Positions 7,735 to 17,575 of a DNA stretch of 64,000 bases are shown here, piece after piece. The stretch lies in contig NZ_JUIW01000008.1 in NCBI RefSeq assembly GCF_004151245.1, positions 186,001-250,000 on the forward strand. The letters are read 5' to 3'. The notes below the pieces were generated by a model, which saw nothing but the letters and a program-made list of their open reading frames with translations, was not told the origin of the DNA and did not search any database. The DNA is from Flavobacterium beibuense (GTDB taxonomy: Bacteria > Bacteroidota > Bacteroidia > Flavobacteriales > Flavobacteriaceae). Within the stretch, counting starts at the first letter, position 1, and each line of letters begins with the position of its first letter. Made by a program: the position numbers and the translations under genes.

Positions 7735-9675
7735 ATGAAAAAAAATACTGTATCAGCTTTTCTGTTGTTGTCTTTAGGGCTTGCTGGCTTAACAGCTAAT
7801 GCTCAAACAACTCCGGAAGCTAAGGCTAAAATTACATCTCGTTATGATCAGGCTGAGATTAGCAGAGTTCGTGCAGAACTTAAAGAGTATAACGAAAAAA
7901 ACCATAAAAGAACCCTTGAGCTTGCAGAAGCTAACGGATGGCCTCTTGTGTTAGAGTATAAGAAAGGTCAGTATAGTTATCTTAGTGGTGTTACAGATCT
8001 TGATGAGCCTATTTATAAGGCAACCGATAATAATTTTGGTCCTTCCAGTTCAGCTATTACAGCCCGTGTTAATCATTTAAGAGCAGGTGGTAGCCTTGGT
8101 CTTGATCTTCAGGGTCAGGATATGGTTGTTGGTATGTGGGAAATTAGTGGTGCCTTAACTACACACGAACAGTTAGTGGGAAGAATAACCTCGGGTGACG
8201 GAGTTACTTTTAATGGTTCGACAACAGATGCATTAAGTAGTTCAGGTCATGCTACACACGTTGCAGGTACCTTAATAGGTTCAGGTAACGGTGATATTAC
8301 GGCTATGGGTATGGCGCCTCAGGCTACTATGTTGGCTTTTAATTCAAGTCAGGATAATATTGAGGCTCTTGATGCCGCAACTACAGAGGGTCTTTTAGTT
8401 TCAAATCATTCTTATGGTGTTCCTCTTGCAAACGCTGCATCATGGATGCCGGGAGCTTATTCTACTGAGAGTCGTCAATGGGATCAGGTAATGTATTCTG
8501 CTCCATATTATCAGGCGGTTATTTCTGCGGGTAACGACAGGAACGGTTCTAATACCAATGATTTACTAATAGGTAATAAGGTGTCAAAGAATGCTATTGT
8601 AGTGGCTGCTGTAGAAGGTGTTGCAAATTATACAACCCCGGGCGATGTTGATATGTCTAATTTTAGTAGTTGGGGGCCAACTGATGATGGTAGGGTAAAA
8701 CCGGATATTTCTATGAAAGGGGTTAGTGTGCATTCGTCTTATCCTGGAGGAGCTGCAGGAAGTACTAATTTTACCAGTAGTTATGGTCAGCTTGATGGTA
8801 CATCTATGGCATCTCCCGGTGTGGCAGGGACTTTAATTTTGTGGCAGCAGCATTATAATGAAATTAATGGAGAATTTATGCGTGCAGCTACATTAAAGGC
8901 ACTTATGATAAATAGCGCTGATGAGACAGGAAGTTTTCCTGGTCCTGATCAAAAATTTGGCTGGGGACTTATTAATTCAAAAAGAGCTATAGAAACAATT
9001 AACGGTAATGGAGAGACTTCAATAGTTGAGGAACTTATTTTGAATCCGGGTCAGACTTATACAAGAGATATTATTGTTCAGGGAGATCAGGATTTAAGAG
9101 TTACTGTAGTTTGGACAGATCCTGCAGGTTCTGCGACAACTACCGCAAACGATCAAACTCCTAAGCTTGTTAATGACATTGATGTTAGGGTAAAAGCTGA
9201 AGGTGATATATTTCCTTCTTTCCCTTGGGGATTTGGTGATTTTCTGTCATTAGGAGCTGTAAAAGGTGATAATGCTAAGGATAATGTTGAGGATGTGTTA
9301 ATTTCTCAGGATGAAATTACTCCGGGTGTATATACTATTACTGTAACTCATAAAGGTACTCTTCAGGGCAATCAGGCTCAACATTTTTCGTTAGTTGTAA
9401 ATGCTGTAACAGATGAGCTTAATGTAAGGGATTCTAAGTATGACAATGTTTCTGTTTACCCAAATCCTGCAACAGATGTTATCAATATTCAGTTAGGTTC
9501 TGGTGTTCAGGGCACTGAAGGTAGTGTTGTAATGTATGATTTACAGGGAAGAATTGTTAGACAGTTTAATTCTTTAGTTGATAAAGTTGATGTTTCGTCG
9601 CTAAACTCAGGTATGTATATTTTAAATATTGAATATGACGGATATATAGAGTCTAAAAAAGTAATGGTAAAATAA
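7735..9675 (+). CDS. Secreted subtilisin-like (S8) serine protease with T9SS sorting domain, copy 1
   Basis: 646 residues: signal peptide (cut after about ANAQ, residue 24), a short pro-region with MORN-like YLSGVTDLDEPIYK at 82-95, an S8 catalytic domain at about 100-425, a beta-sandwich domain with VTVVWTDPAG, and a C-terminal T9SS type A sorting domain beginning VYPNPATD. Visible catalytic elements are H172 in GHATHVAGT, oxyanion N267 in ISAGND and S357 in GTSMASPGVAG. The usual Asp motif reads GMWEISG, so E136 occupies the Asp position. Predicted to be exported by Sec and then secreted or attached to the cell surface by T9SS. It is paralogous to the next gene and is followed by its own terminator. 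Confidence 0.9.
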   Translation: MKKNTVSAFLLLSLGLAGLTANAQTTPEAKAKITSRYDQAEISRVRAELKEYNEKNHKRTLELAEANGWPLVLEYKKGQYSYLSGVTDLDEPIYKATDNNFGPSSSAITARVNHLRAGGSLGLDLQGQDMVVGMWEISGALTTHEQLVGRITSGDGVTFNGSTTDALSSSGHATHVAGTLIGSGNGDITAMGMAPQATMLAFNSSQDNIEALDAATTEGLLVSNHSYGVPLANAASWMPGAYSTESRQWDQVMYSAPYYQAVISAGNDRNGSNTNDLLIGNKVSKNAIVVAAVEGVANYTTPGDVDMSNFSSWGPTDDGRVKPDISMKGVSVHSSYPGGAAGSTNFTSSYGQLDGTSMASPGVAGTLILWQQHYNEINGEFMRAATLKALMINSADETGSFPGPDQKFGWGLINSKRAIETINGNGETSIVEELILNPGQTYTRDIIVQGDQDLRVTVVWTDPAGSATTTANDQTPKLVNDIDVRVKAEGDIFPSFPWGFGDFLSLGAVKGDNAKDNVEDVLISQDEITPGVYTITVTHKGTLQGNQAQHFSLVVNAVTDELNVRDSKYDNVSVYPNPATDVINIQLGSGVQGTEGSVVMYDLQGRIVRQFNSLVDKVDVSSLNSGMYILNIEYDGYIESKKVMVK

Positions 9676-9694
9676 TATTTTTTACTTGATAATT

Positions 9695-9722
9695 AAAAAG
9701 CTGCCTTCGGGCAGCTTTTTTT
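9695..9722 (+). terminator. Terminator of S8 protease copy 1
   Basis: Arms AAAAAGCTGCC / GGCAGCTTTTT closing a TTCG tetraloop, followed by T's. A textbook intrinsic terminator. Confidence 0.92.
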
Positions 9723-9897
9723 GTTTTTCGTTTAAATTGTACGCAACCCTTTAACATTTTTTTCATCTGTTAAGTGAGATAATTTGTGAAATTTTTAACA
9801 TTCAGGTTTGTTTTAATAAATTCTCACTTTATTTATATATTCTTATTAGGATTTAACGTATTGCAGATAAATTTCTATTCATTGATTATTAAATACT

Positions 9898-9907
9898 TAA
9901 CCGGTTA
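9898..9907 (+). promoter_or_regulatory. TAACCGGTTA palindrome overlapping the start of S8 copy 2
   Basis: A perfect 10-base palindrome whose last A is the first base of the start codon at 9907. A related ACCGGTTA lies upstream of copy 1 at 7611-7618. It may be an operator or just the initiation context; weak evidence. Confidence 0.25.
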
Positions 9908-11862
9908 TGAAAAAAAATACTCTATCAGCTTTTTTGTTGCTGTCTTTGGGATTTGCAGGCTTAACGGCCAATGCCCAAAGCAATCCTGAATTGAGAGCTA
10001 AAATTATAGCGCAATATGATCAGGCTGAAATTAGCAGAGTTCGTGCAGAACTTCAAGATTATAACGAGAAGAATTACAATAGGGCTCTTGAACTTGCAAA
10101 GGTTAACGGGTGGCCGTTAGTTGTTAAAGATAAGAATGGAGGTAACTGCTACCTTAGTGGGGTTACTAAAAATGATGAGCCTCTCTATAAAGGGAATGAT
10201 AATAATTATGGTCCTTCCAGTTCAGCTATTACAGCCCGTGTTAATCATTTAAGGGCGGGTGGTAGCCTGGGTCTTGATCTTCAGGGGCAGGGTATGACTG
10301 TAGGAATGTGGGAAATCAGAGGTCCTTTAACCACGCATGAGCAATTAGTTGGGAGGATAACTCCAGGGGACCAAGTTGCTTTTAGTAGTTCTAGTTCAGC
10401 TGCTTTAAATGAGTCAGGTCACGCTACACACGTTGCAGGTACCTTAATCGGTTCCGGTAATGGTGATATTACAGCTATGGGCATGGCGCCACAGGCTAAT
10501 TTATTAGCATATGATTCCTATCTTGATAATGATGAAGCCCTTGCTGCTGCAACTAATCCTAATATTATGCTCTTAATCTCAAATCACTCTTATGGGTTCA
10601 AAGTAGGTACTGTGCCAGCATGGTTGCAGGGAGCTTATTCTTTAGAGAGCCGTCAGTGGGATGAGGTAATGCATGCTGCTCCATACTATCAGGCAGTTAT
10701 ATCTGCGGGTAATGACAGGGAAGGTGCTAATACTAATGATTTGCTTATAGGAAACAAGGTCTCAAAAAATGCTATTGTAGTGGCTGCTGTAGAAGGTGTT
10801 GCAAATTATAATATTGCAGGTGATGTTGATATGTCTGAGTTTAGTAGTTGGGGGCCAACAGATGACGGAAGGATAAAACCGGATATTTCTATGAAAGGTG
10901 TTGCTGTGCATTCATCTTACCCTGTGTTCTCTGAAGATAACTCGAGTATTATTAGTGGTTATGTCAAACTTCAGGGTACGTCTATGGCTTCTCCTGGTGT
11001 AGCAGGTACTCTGCTTTTGTGGCAACAATATTATAGTGAGTTAAATGGTGAGTTTATGCGTGCAGCTACATTAAAGGCTCTTATGATAAACAGTGCTGAT
11101 GAGGCAGGAAGTTTTCCAGGTCCTGACCAAAAATTTGGATGGGGGCTTATCAATGCGAAAAGAGCTATAGAGACAATTAATGCTAATGGTGAAACTTCAA
11201 TAATTGATGGTGATCTTGTTTTGAATCCCGGCGAAACTTATACAAGAAATATTATGGTTGAGGGTAATCAGGATTTAAGGGTTACTGTTGTTTGGACAGA
11301 TCCGGCATGGATAGATATCGCAGTTGATGAGAATGATAATAATGATTCAACGTCTAAACTTGTTAATGACCTTGATGTTAGGGTGCAGGGCGAAGGTGAT
11401 ATATTTCCTTCCTTGCCTTGGGTACTGGGTGATTTTTTAGCGTTAGGTGCTGTAAAGGGAGATAATGATAAAGACAATGTTGAGGATATACTAATTTCTC
11501 AAAATGAAATTACCCCGGGCGTATATACTATTACTGTTACACATAAAGGGACTCTTGCTCAAGCGCAGCGTTTTTCATTAGTTGTAAATGCTGTAACCGA
11601 TGAGTTTAATGTGAGAGATTCTAAGTATAACAGCGTTTCTGTTTACCCGAATCCTGCAACAGATGTTGTTAATATTAAGTTAGGTTCAGGTGTACAGGGG
11701 ACTGAAGGGAGTGTGGTGATGTATGATTTGCAGGGAAGAATTGTTAGGCAGTTTAATTCTTTAGTAGATAAAGTTGATGTTTCATCATTAAATTCAGGTA
11801 TGTATATTTTAAATATTGAATATGACGGATATACAGAGTCTAAAAAAATAATGGTAAAATAA
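9907..11862 (+). CDS. Secreted subtilisin-like (S8) serine protease with T9SS sorting domain, copy 2
   Basis: 651 residues, colinear with the preceding protease from signal peptide to sorting domain. The last 70 residues are almost identical between the two and the centre is more diverged, as expected of an old tandem duplication with a conserved secretion tag. Catalytic elements: H172, oxyanion Asn in ISAGND, S359 in GTSMASPG; E136 in GMWEIRG again replaces the usual Asp. An insertion relative to copy 1 after WTDPAW (WIDIAVDENDNND) lengthens the beta-sandwich domain. Surface or extracellular proteolysis that feeds the adjacent SusCD uptake operon is a reasonable inference. Confidence 0.9.
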   Translation: MKKNTLSAFLLLSLGFAGLTANAQSNPELRAKIIAQYDQAEISRVRAELQDYNEKNYNRALELAKVNGWPLVVKDKNGGNCYLSGVTKNDEPLYKGNDNNYGPSSSAITARVNHLRAGGSLGLDLQGQGMTVGMWEIRGPLTTHEQLVGRITPGDQVAFSSSSSAALNESGHATHVAGTLIGSGNGDITAMGMAPQANLLAYDSYLDNDEALAAATNPNIMLLISNHSYGFKVGTVPAWLQGAYSLESRQWDEVMHAAPYYQAVISAGNDREGANTNDLLIGNKVSKNAIVVAAVEGVANYNIAGDVDMSEFSSWGPTDDGRIKPDISMKGVAVHSSYPVFSEDNSSIISGYVKLQGTSMASPGVAGTLLLWQQYYSELNGEFMRAATLKALMINSADEAGSFPGPDQKFGWGLINAKRAIETINANGETSIIDGDLVLNPGETYTRNIMVEGNQDLRVTVVWTDPAWIDIAVDENDNNDSTSKLVNDLDVRVQGEGDIFPSLPWVLGDFLALGAVKGDNDKDNVEDILISQNEITPGVYTITVTHKGTLAQAQRFSLVVNAVTDEFNVRDSKYNSVSVYPNPATDVVNIKLGSGVQGTEGSVVMYDLQGRIVRQFNSLVDKVDVSSLNSGMYILNIEYDGYTESKKIMVK

Positions 11863-11901
11863 TAATATTGTAATAACTTTTAATTATACATATTTATTTA
11901 G

Positions 11902-11928
11902 AAAACTGTCTTTAAGGCAGTTTTTTTT
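11902..11928 (+). terminator. Terminator of S8 protease copy 2
   Basis: AAAACTGTC / GGCAGTTTT stem (one G-T pair) with a TTTAA loop and an eight-T tail. Confidence 0.85.
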
Positions 11929-12079
11929 GTTTTAGTTGAAATTTATGCGCAACCATTTAACAATTTTGGTATCTATTAATCATATGATTTGCAAATTTTT
12001 AATAGTGTAATTTTTCTTTGATTTAACATTATTATTCCGAAGTAATATTTGTTTTATTAATAAATTATTAAGAAGTTTG

Positions 12080-12086
12080 CGGTTAA
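12080..12086 (+). promoter_or_regulatory. CGGTTAA heptamer upstream of susC-like gene
   Basis: The same heptamer, in either orientation, occurs upstream of both S8 proteases (7613-7619 and, inverted, 9897-9903). The 178 bases between the terminator and susC hold no exact TANNTTTG box. Shared regulation is possible but a seven-base match is weak. Confidence 0.25.
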
Positions 12087-12106
12087 CTAACTCAAATTAA
12101 TAAAGT

Positions 12107-15100
12107 ATGAGATCGAAGTTTACTTGGATTATGACGCTTTTAGTGGCGTTGACAATTAATTTCTCTTTTGCGCAGGAGAAAGTGGTGAGTGGTACGGTGT
12201 CCGATGAATTGGGCCCTATGCCGGGTACTAATGTTCTTGTAAAAGGAACACAGCGCAGTACTCAAACTGATATTGATGGTAAGTTTTCCATTAGTGCTAG
12301 TCAGGGAGAGGTTTTAGAGTTTTCTTTCGTGGGTTATCAGTCACAAGAAGTGACAGTTGGTACCCAGAGCACTTATAATGTAGTTATGGCTCAGGGAAAA
12401 CAACTTATTGAAGTTGTAAAAGACGTTTACAGAAGTGTAACGCCTAAAAAAGCAACAATGGCTGTTGCGAGTATTACTGCTGAGGCAATTGAAGATAGAG
12501 CTAATGCTTCAGTTCTTCAGAGTCTTCAGGGTCAGATAGCCGGTTTAAATATCGGTACTGGTTCAGGACAGCCGGGTGCAGATAGTACTATTATCCTTCG
12601 TGGTGTTGGTAGTATCAGTGGTAACGTTGAGCCATTATTCGTAATTGACGGTATTCCTGTTGATGAGGATGGTTTCAGAAGTTTAAACCAAATGGATATT
12701 GCAAATGTTCAGGTTTATAAAGATGCTGCTGCGACTTCAATCTACGGTAATAGAGGTGCTAACGGTGTAATTGTTATTACAACTAAGAGAGGATCTCTTG
12801 ATCAGAAGATGCAGTTTAGGTATACTTCACAGTTTGGTTACAGTGAATTACAGCCTTTAAATATGGAGTTAATGAATTCAAGTGAATTATTAAACTTCCA
12901 GAGTAGAGTTGGTGAAGGTTTAGGTTCTGAACTTACTCAGGCTGAAAGAGATTTGTTAGCAAGACAAAATAATACATACTGGTCTGATATATTCTTCAGA
13001 AAAGGTGTTACTCAATCACATAACCTAGCTATAACAACAGGTTCTAAAACTACAACGAACTTTACTTCATTAGGTTATTTTGAGCAGGATGGTATTTTTA
13101 TGAATACTAACTTTAAACGTTTTAGTGTTAGAAATAACTTTACCGGAAAATCAGAAAACGGTAAATTTAATTACAGCTTTAACTTTAATGGTAACTTCTC
13201 AAGATCTAATGGTGTAGACGGAGCTGGTTCAAATGCAATATACTTTGCTCCATTTAGAGCTGCTCTTCACGGTTTACCTTATCTTTCTCCGTATGATCCG
13301 GATGGTAGTATAACTTCTACAGGTGGAATGGTTTATGGTGATCCGGGTTCAATTAGCCCAGATAAAGCTCCTTATGTTCTGCTTAATTCAGTTAAAATGA
13401 ATACAGATGTTGAGGATGAGATTAAAATTTTATCTAGTTTCTCAGCTGATTGGAATTTTGCTAAAAACTTAACAGCTGGTTTCCAAATGGGTATAGATTA
13501 CTCTGGTTTCAGAACTCTTGAAATTCTTCATCCAAACAGTTTATTAGGCCCTTACCAGGTTGAAGGTACTGATGGAAATAATTATGCTGAATTTGGAGGT
13601 GTACAGGCAGAGTCTCACAGTAGAGATTTCAGATTCAACTCTGTAACAAGATTAAACTATAACAATATTTTTGCTGAAAAGCATACTATTGATGCTACAT
13701 TATTTGTAGAGTACAACAAAGCACATCTAGACGGAATCAGCTTTAGTCAAAGAGGTCTTGACCCTAGGTTAGTTGGTACAGGAGCAGCATTTATCTCTGG
13801 TACTGTAGTAGAAGGAGATGGTCAGCCATATATTCCTACTTTAGGTTCAACTAAAGTTTCAGAAGGTTTATTCTCTTACTTTGCTAACTTCGATTATGAT
13901 TTTGAAAGTAGATTTGGTTTAACTGCTACTATTAGACGTGATGCATCTTTCCGTTTTATTGATGATAACAAATGGGGTACTTTCTGGTCAGTAGGTGGTA
14001 GATGGAATATAGATCAGGAAGAGTTCTTCAAGAGTAAATTTCCTGCTACAGAGCTTAAAATTAGAGCTTCTTATGGTACTTCAGGTAACCAACGTATAAA
14101 CAATGCTCAATATTCAGCATTAAACCTAACCCGTAGCTTATATGGCCAGGGAGGTAACTACAATGGTTCAGTTGGTACAGTTCCTACACAAATCGGTTAT
14201 ACTGATTTAAGATGGGAAGAAACTGCACAAACTAACGTTGGTGTTGACTTTGGTTTTTGGAATAATAAACTTTCAGGTAGTGTAGATGTGTATAGAAAAC
14301 GTACAAGTGACTTATTCCAGTCTACTCCTGTATCTCCGGTAAATGCAACAACTTCTATTGATACTAATATTGGTAACATGGAGAACAAAGGTGTTGAGTT
14401 AACATTAAAGTATACAGTTTACAACAAAAATGGATGGAATGTTGTTCTTAATGGTAATACATCATACAATAAAAACTTCATCAGAGACTTACCTGATAGC
14501 TACAATGGTTTAGTATTTAACGGTGGTTCAACTTCATTAATTGAAGGTGAGGCTATTAATACTTTCTATATTGTAAGATATGCGGGTGTTAACCCTTCAA
14601 ACGGTAACGCTTTATTCTATACTGCTGATGGTGGTTTAACAGAAACTCTTGATGATTCAGACAGAATTAATACAGGTAAATCAAGCTACCCGGCTTGGCA
14701 AGGTGGTTTTGGTACTTTAGTTACTTACAAAGGATTTGAATTTAGTACTCAATGGAGTTATTTTGCTGATCTTTACAGAAATAACCTTGATTATGCTGAA
14801 CTTGAGGAAACTAGTGTTATTGACGATGGATCTAACAGGGTAAGCTCTACAGCTACTGCTTGGCAAAATGTTGGTGATATCACTTCTGTTCCAAGAGTAA
14901 ATAACCCGTTAGGTGCTGTTGATTATATCAACTTTACAGACAGATACCTTGAAGATGCTTCTTTCTTAAGATTAAGAAATGTTTTATTAGGTTACTCATT
15001 CAGTAAAGAAACTCTTCAGGATTTACCAATCTCTGGTCTTAGATTCTTTGTACAGGGAGAGAACTTAATTACTTTCTCTTCTTACAGAGGATGGGATGCT

Positions 15101-15181
15101 GAAGCTGGTTTCCGTACGACTGACAGGGGTAACTATCCTACTCCTAAGATTTATACTCTTGGAGCTGTTATTAATTTCTAA
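12107..15181 (+). CDS. SusC/RagA-family TonB-linked outer-membrane transporter
   Basis: 1024 residues. Signal peptide to about residue 22; a carboxypeptidase-regulatory-like repeat domain (KVVSGTVSDELGPMPGTNVLVKGT); then a TonB-box/linker region and plug domain with LRGVGSISGNVEPLFVIDGIPV and the SusC signature YGNRGANGVIVITTKRG; then a 22-strand barrel ending in GAVINF. SusC proteins import oligomers across the outer membrane using TonB energy, with SusD as lid. The linker reads LIEVVKDVYRSVTPKKA rather than the common EVVVVGYG, placing it in a subfamily. Many C-ending codons (AAC, TTC) suggest high expression. It is the first gene of a four-gene operon; nearby proteases and the absence of glycoside hydrolases suggest peptides as substrate. 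Confidence 0.93.
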   Translation: MRSKFTWIMTLLVALTINFSFAQEKVVSGTVSDELGPMPGTNVLVKGTQRSTQTDIDGKFSISASQGEVLEFSFVGYQSQEVTVGTQSTYNVVMAQGKQLIEVVKDVYRSVTPKKATMAVASITAEAIEDRANASVLQSLQGQIAGLNIGTGSGQPGADSTIILRGVGSISGNVEPLFVIDGIPVDEDGFRSLNQMDIANVQVYKDAAATSIYGNRGANGVIVITTKRGSLDQKMQFRYTSQFGYSELQPLNMELMNSSELLNFQSRVGEGLGSELTQAERDLLARQNNTYWSDIFFRKGVTQSHNLAITTGSKTTTNFTSLGYFEQDGIFMNTNFKRFSVRNNFTGKSENGKFNYSFNFNGNFSRSNGVDGAGSNAIYFAPFRAALHGLPYLSPYDPDGSITSTGGMVYGDPGSISPDKAPYVLLNSVKMNTDVEDEIKILSSFSADWNFAKNLTAGFQMGIDYSGFRTLEILHPNSLLGPYQVEGTDGNNYAEFGGVQAESHSRDFRFNSVTRLNYNNIFAEKHTIDATLFVEYNKAHLDGISFSQRGLDPRLVGTGAAFISGTVVEGDGQPYIPTLGSTKVSEGLFSYFANFDYDFESRFGLTATIRRDASFRFIDDNKWGTFWSVGGRWNIDQEEFFKSKFPATELKIRASYGTSGNQRINNAQYSALNLTRSLYGQGGNYNGSVGTVPTQIGYTDLRWEETAQTNVGVDFGFWNNKLSGSVDVYRKRTSDLFQSTPVSPVNATTSIDTNIGNMENKGVELTLKYTVYNKNGWNVVLNGNTSYNKNFIRDLPDSYNGLVFNGGSTSLIEGEAINTFYIVRYAGVNPSNGNALFYTADGGLTETLDDSDRINTGKSSYPAWQGGFGTLVTYKGFEFSTQWSYFADLYRNNLDYAELEETSVIDDGSNRVSSTATAWQNVGDITSVPRVNNPLGAVDYINFTDRYLEDASFLRLRNVLLGYSFSKETLQDLPISGLRFFVQGENLITFSSYRGWDAEAGFRTTDRGNYPTPKIYTLGAVINF

Positions 15182-15192
15182 AAAAAATAACT

Positions 15193-16674
15193 ATGAAAAA
15201 TATATTTAGAATAAGTTTACTAGCTTTATTTGTAGGAATGGTTTCCTGTGAAGATGCTACAGATATAATTCAGGAATCAGAACTTTCTGAAGATATTGCT
15301 TATCAGACTGTTGATGATTTACGCAGTGGTTTAATAGGCGTTTATGCAGCATATAGCCCAGATGCAGGAGGTAATGGTTCTGGGGATAGTGTTCTTTTTA
15401 ACGACCTGTTTACAGATAACATTAAAAAAGGTGCATCAAGTTCAGGACAGGGTAATACTGTATACAGCTTTATTGTGCAGCCAGGTACAGGTTTTCCTAA
15501 CTCTATCTGGAATAGTCGTTATGCTGTAATCAACTTTGCAAATAGGGTATTAAGAGCTTGGGATAGAATTTACCCTACTCTTGAGACTGAAGATGATAGA
15601 GAAGCTGCTCAGGAAATTAAAGCTCAGCTTTTAGCAATGAGAGGTTTTATGCACTTTGAACTTCTTCAATATTTTGCACCTAGCTATACTGATTTAAGTC
15701 AGCCTGGTGTTATAATTATGGATTTTGTTCCGGAGCTTCAGCAAGTTTTTCCTCGTAGTACAGTAGGAGAGGTATTTGCTTTTGTTGATAATGATCTTGA
15801 GGAGGCTGCTACTCTTATGGGGGGTACATTTGATTCATTTGGCGCGTATGCTGCTGAGGAAGATATACTTTACTTTGTAGGACCTGATGCTATTAAAGCT
15901 ATGCAGGCAAGAGTTGCACTATTTGAAGGTAATTATACTGTAGCGCAAACATTAGCTGTTGAGTTAATGCAAGGTCACAATCTTGCTGTGGGTCAGGCTT
16001 ATGTTGACATGTTCTTAAGTGATGATGCATCTATAGAAGAGCAAATATGGACACTTTCTCGTCGTATAGGTGATAATAGAATAGTAGCTTTATATGCTGC
16101 AAACGGTTCTGGAGAAAATGGTAGCCCTTTCTTTGAAATCTCTAACAGTTTATTTAATCTTCTTTCTAATAATGACGTAAGAAGAGTTGTTCTTGTAGAG
16201 GGTAGTTCTACTTTTGTTGGTGTAGATTCTCCAAACAACATGTTACTTATTGGTAAATATCAAGGATCTACTGATGGTGCACAGATCAACGATTTAAAGA
16301 TTTTCAGATCTTCTGAAATGGTTCTTATTAAAGCTGAATGTGAAGCTCGTGCAGGCAATTTAACTGCTGCTGCTAATTCAATTAAAACTTTAAGAGACGC
16401 AAGATATGTTAATCCTGCTCCTGCTCCGGTTTACGCTAACCTTGATGCTGCTTTAAATGATGTTCTTTTAGAGAGAAGGTTAGAATTTGCTTTTGAGGGT
16501 CACAGATATTTAGATCTTAAAAGATTAAACAGAGCAATTAACAGAAATGATGCAGACTGTGGTTCATTTAGCGCTCCTTGCGGTCTAAATGCAGGAGATT
16601 ACAGATTTACGTTACCAATACCTAACTCTGAGATCAGTGCTAACCCTACAATCCAACAAAATCCTGGTTACTAA
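15193..16674 (+). CDS. SusD/RagB-family nutrient-binding lipoprotein
   Basis: 493 residues, lipobox Cys at C19, surface-exposed lid partner of the SusC transporter encoded 11 bases upstream. Family features: an N-terminal helical TPR-like region (RSGLIGVYAAY, AQEIKAQLLAMRGFMHFELLQYFAPSY) and the conserved C-terminus LLERRLEFAFEGHRYLDLKR followed by FTLPIPNSEISANPTIQQNPGY. The ligand cannot be read from the sequence. Confidence 0.93.
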   Translation: MKNIFRISLLALFVGMVSCEDATDIIQESELSEDIAYQTVDDLRSGLIGVYAAYSPDAGGNGSGDSVLFNDLFTDNIKKGASSSGQGNTVYSFIVQPGTGFPNSIWNSRYAVINFANRVLRAWDRIYPTLETEDDREAAQEIKAQLLAMRGFMHFELLQYFAPSYTDLSQPGVIIMDFVPELQQVFPRSTVGEVFAFVDNDLEEAATLMGGTFDSFGAYAAEEDILYFVGPDAIKAMQARVALFEGNYTVAQTLAVELMQGHNLAVGQAYVDMFLSDDASIEEQIWTLSRRIGDNRIVALYAANGSGENGSPFFEISNSLFNLLSNNDVRRVVLVEGSSTFVGVDSPNNMLLIGKYQGSTDGAQINDLKIFRSSEMVLIKAECEARAGNLTAAANSIKTLRDARYVNPAPAPVYANLDAALNDVLLERRLEFAFEGHRYLDLKRLNRAINRNDADCGSFSAPCGLNAGDYRFTLPIPNSEISANPTIQQNPGY

Positions 16675-16694
16675 AATCAAAAAATGAAATGAAT

Positions 16695-17549
16695 ATGAAA
16701 ACATTTTTTAAAATATTATTATTAGCAGCAGTTGTCACTTCTTGTGATGATGTTGAGCCTACTATTTTTCATGGCGATGATCCTGCTGAGCAAACTTTTC
16801 TTTCTTTTTCTAGCGGAACTTATTCGCTTCCAATTGAAAGAAATGCTACAGGAACAAGTACTGTAACATTAACCGTTAGTACTATTTCTACTGTAGACAG
16901 AACTTATAATATTGAGGTTATTGCTGGTTCTGCAAATCCGGCTACCTACTCAGTTCCTACTTCAGTAACTATTCTTGCAGGTGAATATACTGCAACATTT
17001 AATATTACAGGTACTGATAACAATTTAGTAAATGAGAATATTAAGACTTTTGAAATTAAAGTTTCAGAAGCTTCTATAACAGGAGAATCTCTAGGTGATG
17101 TTCAGTCTACAGTAAATGTTTATGAAGTGTGTCCTCTTCAGGCTCCTTTTTTAGGAACTTATAAAGTGACTTCAACTTCTGCAATTTTTAATAACGTATT
17201 TCCTTTTGGTAATGGTGTTAATATTGAATTACTGGAAGGTTCTAATCCATATGAGCGAGTATTTTTTGGTAATGCTTATGCAGGGTATGGTAGCACACAA
17301 AGAATTCCAATTAACTTCCAGTGTGATTATTTAAACCTTGGTGCTAATCTTAATGCTCAGGTAGGTTGTGGTGAAGAGGATGGAGATGGAAACCCGATTT
17401 ATATTTGGTTAGAGCCTGCAGATGTTGGTGATCGCGCTCCTTATAATACTAATAATGAAGGTTCATTTACAATGAACTTTATAGAAAATGCTAGAGGTGC
17501 ATGTGAAGCTCCATCGGAGTTAAACTCTGCTACATTTGTTAAACAATAA
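16695..17549 (+). CDS. SusCD-associated lipoprotein with Calx-beta-like domain
   Basis: 284 residues from the ATG at 16695; an ATG two codons earlier (16689) is equally in frame. Lipobox Cys at C17. Residues about 35-130 form a beta-sandwich with an LPIERN...VTLTVST...ANPATYSVPTSVTILAGEYTATFNIT pattern like DUF1735/DUF4843 or Calx-beta domains of SusE-like proteins. The C-terminal half has paired Cys residues and is unfamiliar. SusE/F-like lipoproteins encoded after susD bind the imported ligand at the cell surface; I infer the same here. It lies 20 bases after susD. Confidence 0.7.
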   Translation: MKTFFKILLLAAVVTSCDDVEPTIFHGDDPAEQTFLSFSSGTYSLPIERNATGTSTVTLTVSTISTVDRTYNIEVIAGSANPATYSVPTSVTILAGEYTATFNITGTDNNLVNENIKTFEIKVSEASITGESLGDVQSTVNVYEVCPLQAPFLGTYKVTSTSAIFNNVFPFGNGVNIELLEGSNPYERVFFGNAYAGYGSTQRIPINFQCDYLNLGANLNAQVGCGEEDGDGNPIYIWLEPADVGDRAPYNTNNEGSFTMNFIENARGACEAPSELNSATFVKQ

Positions 17550-17575
17550 TTAACTATATACGATATTAATTAGTT

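Noticed and set aside
9786-9989. 67-codon frame overlapping the start of S8 copy 2
   Set aside because: Low-complexity translation in a different frame from the clearly homologous protease start at 9907.
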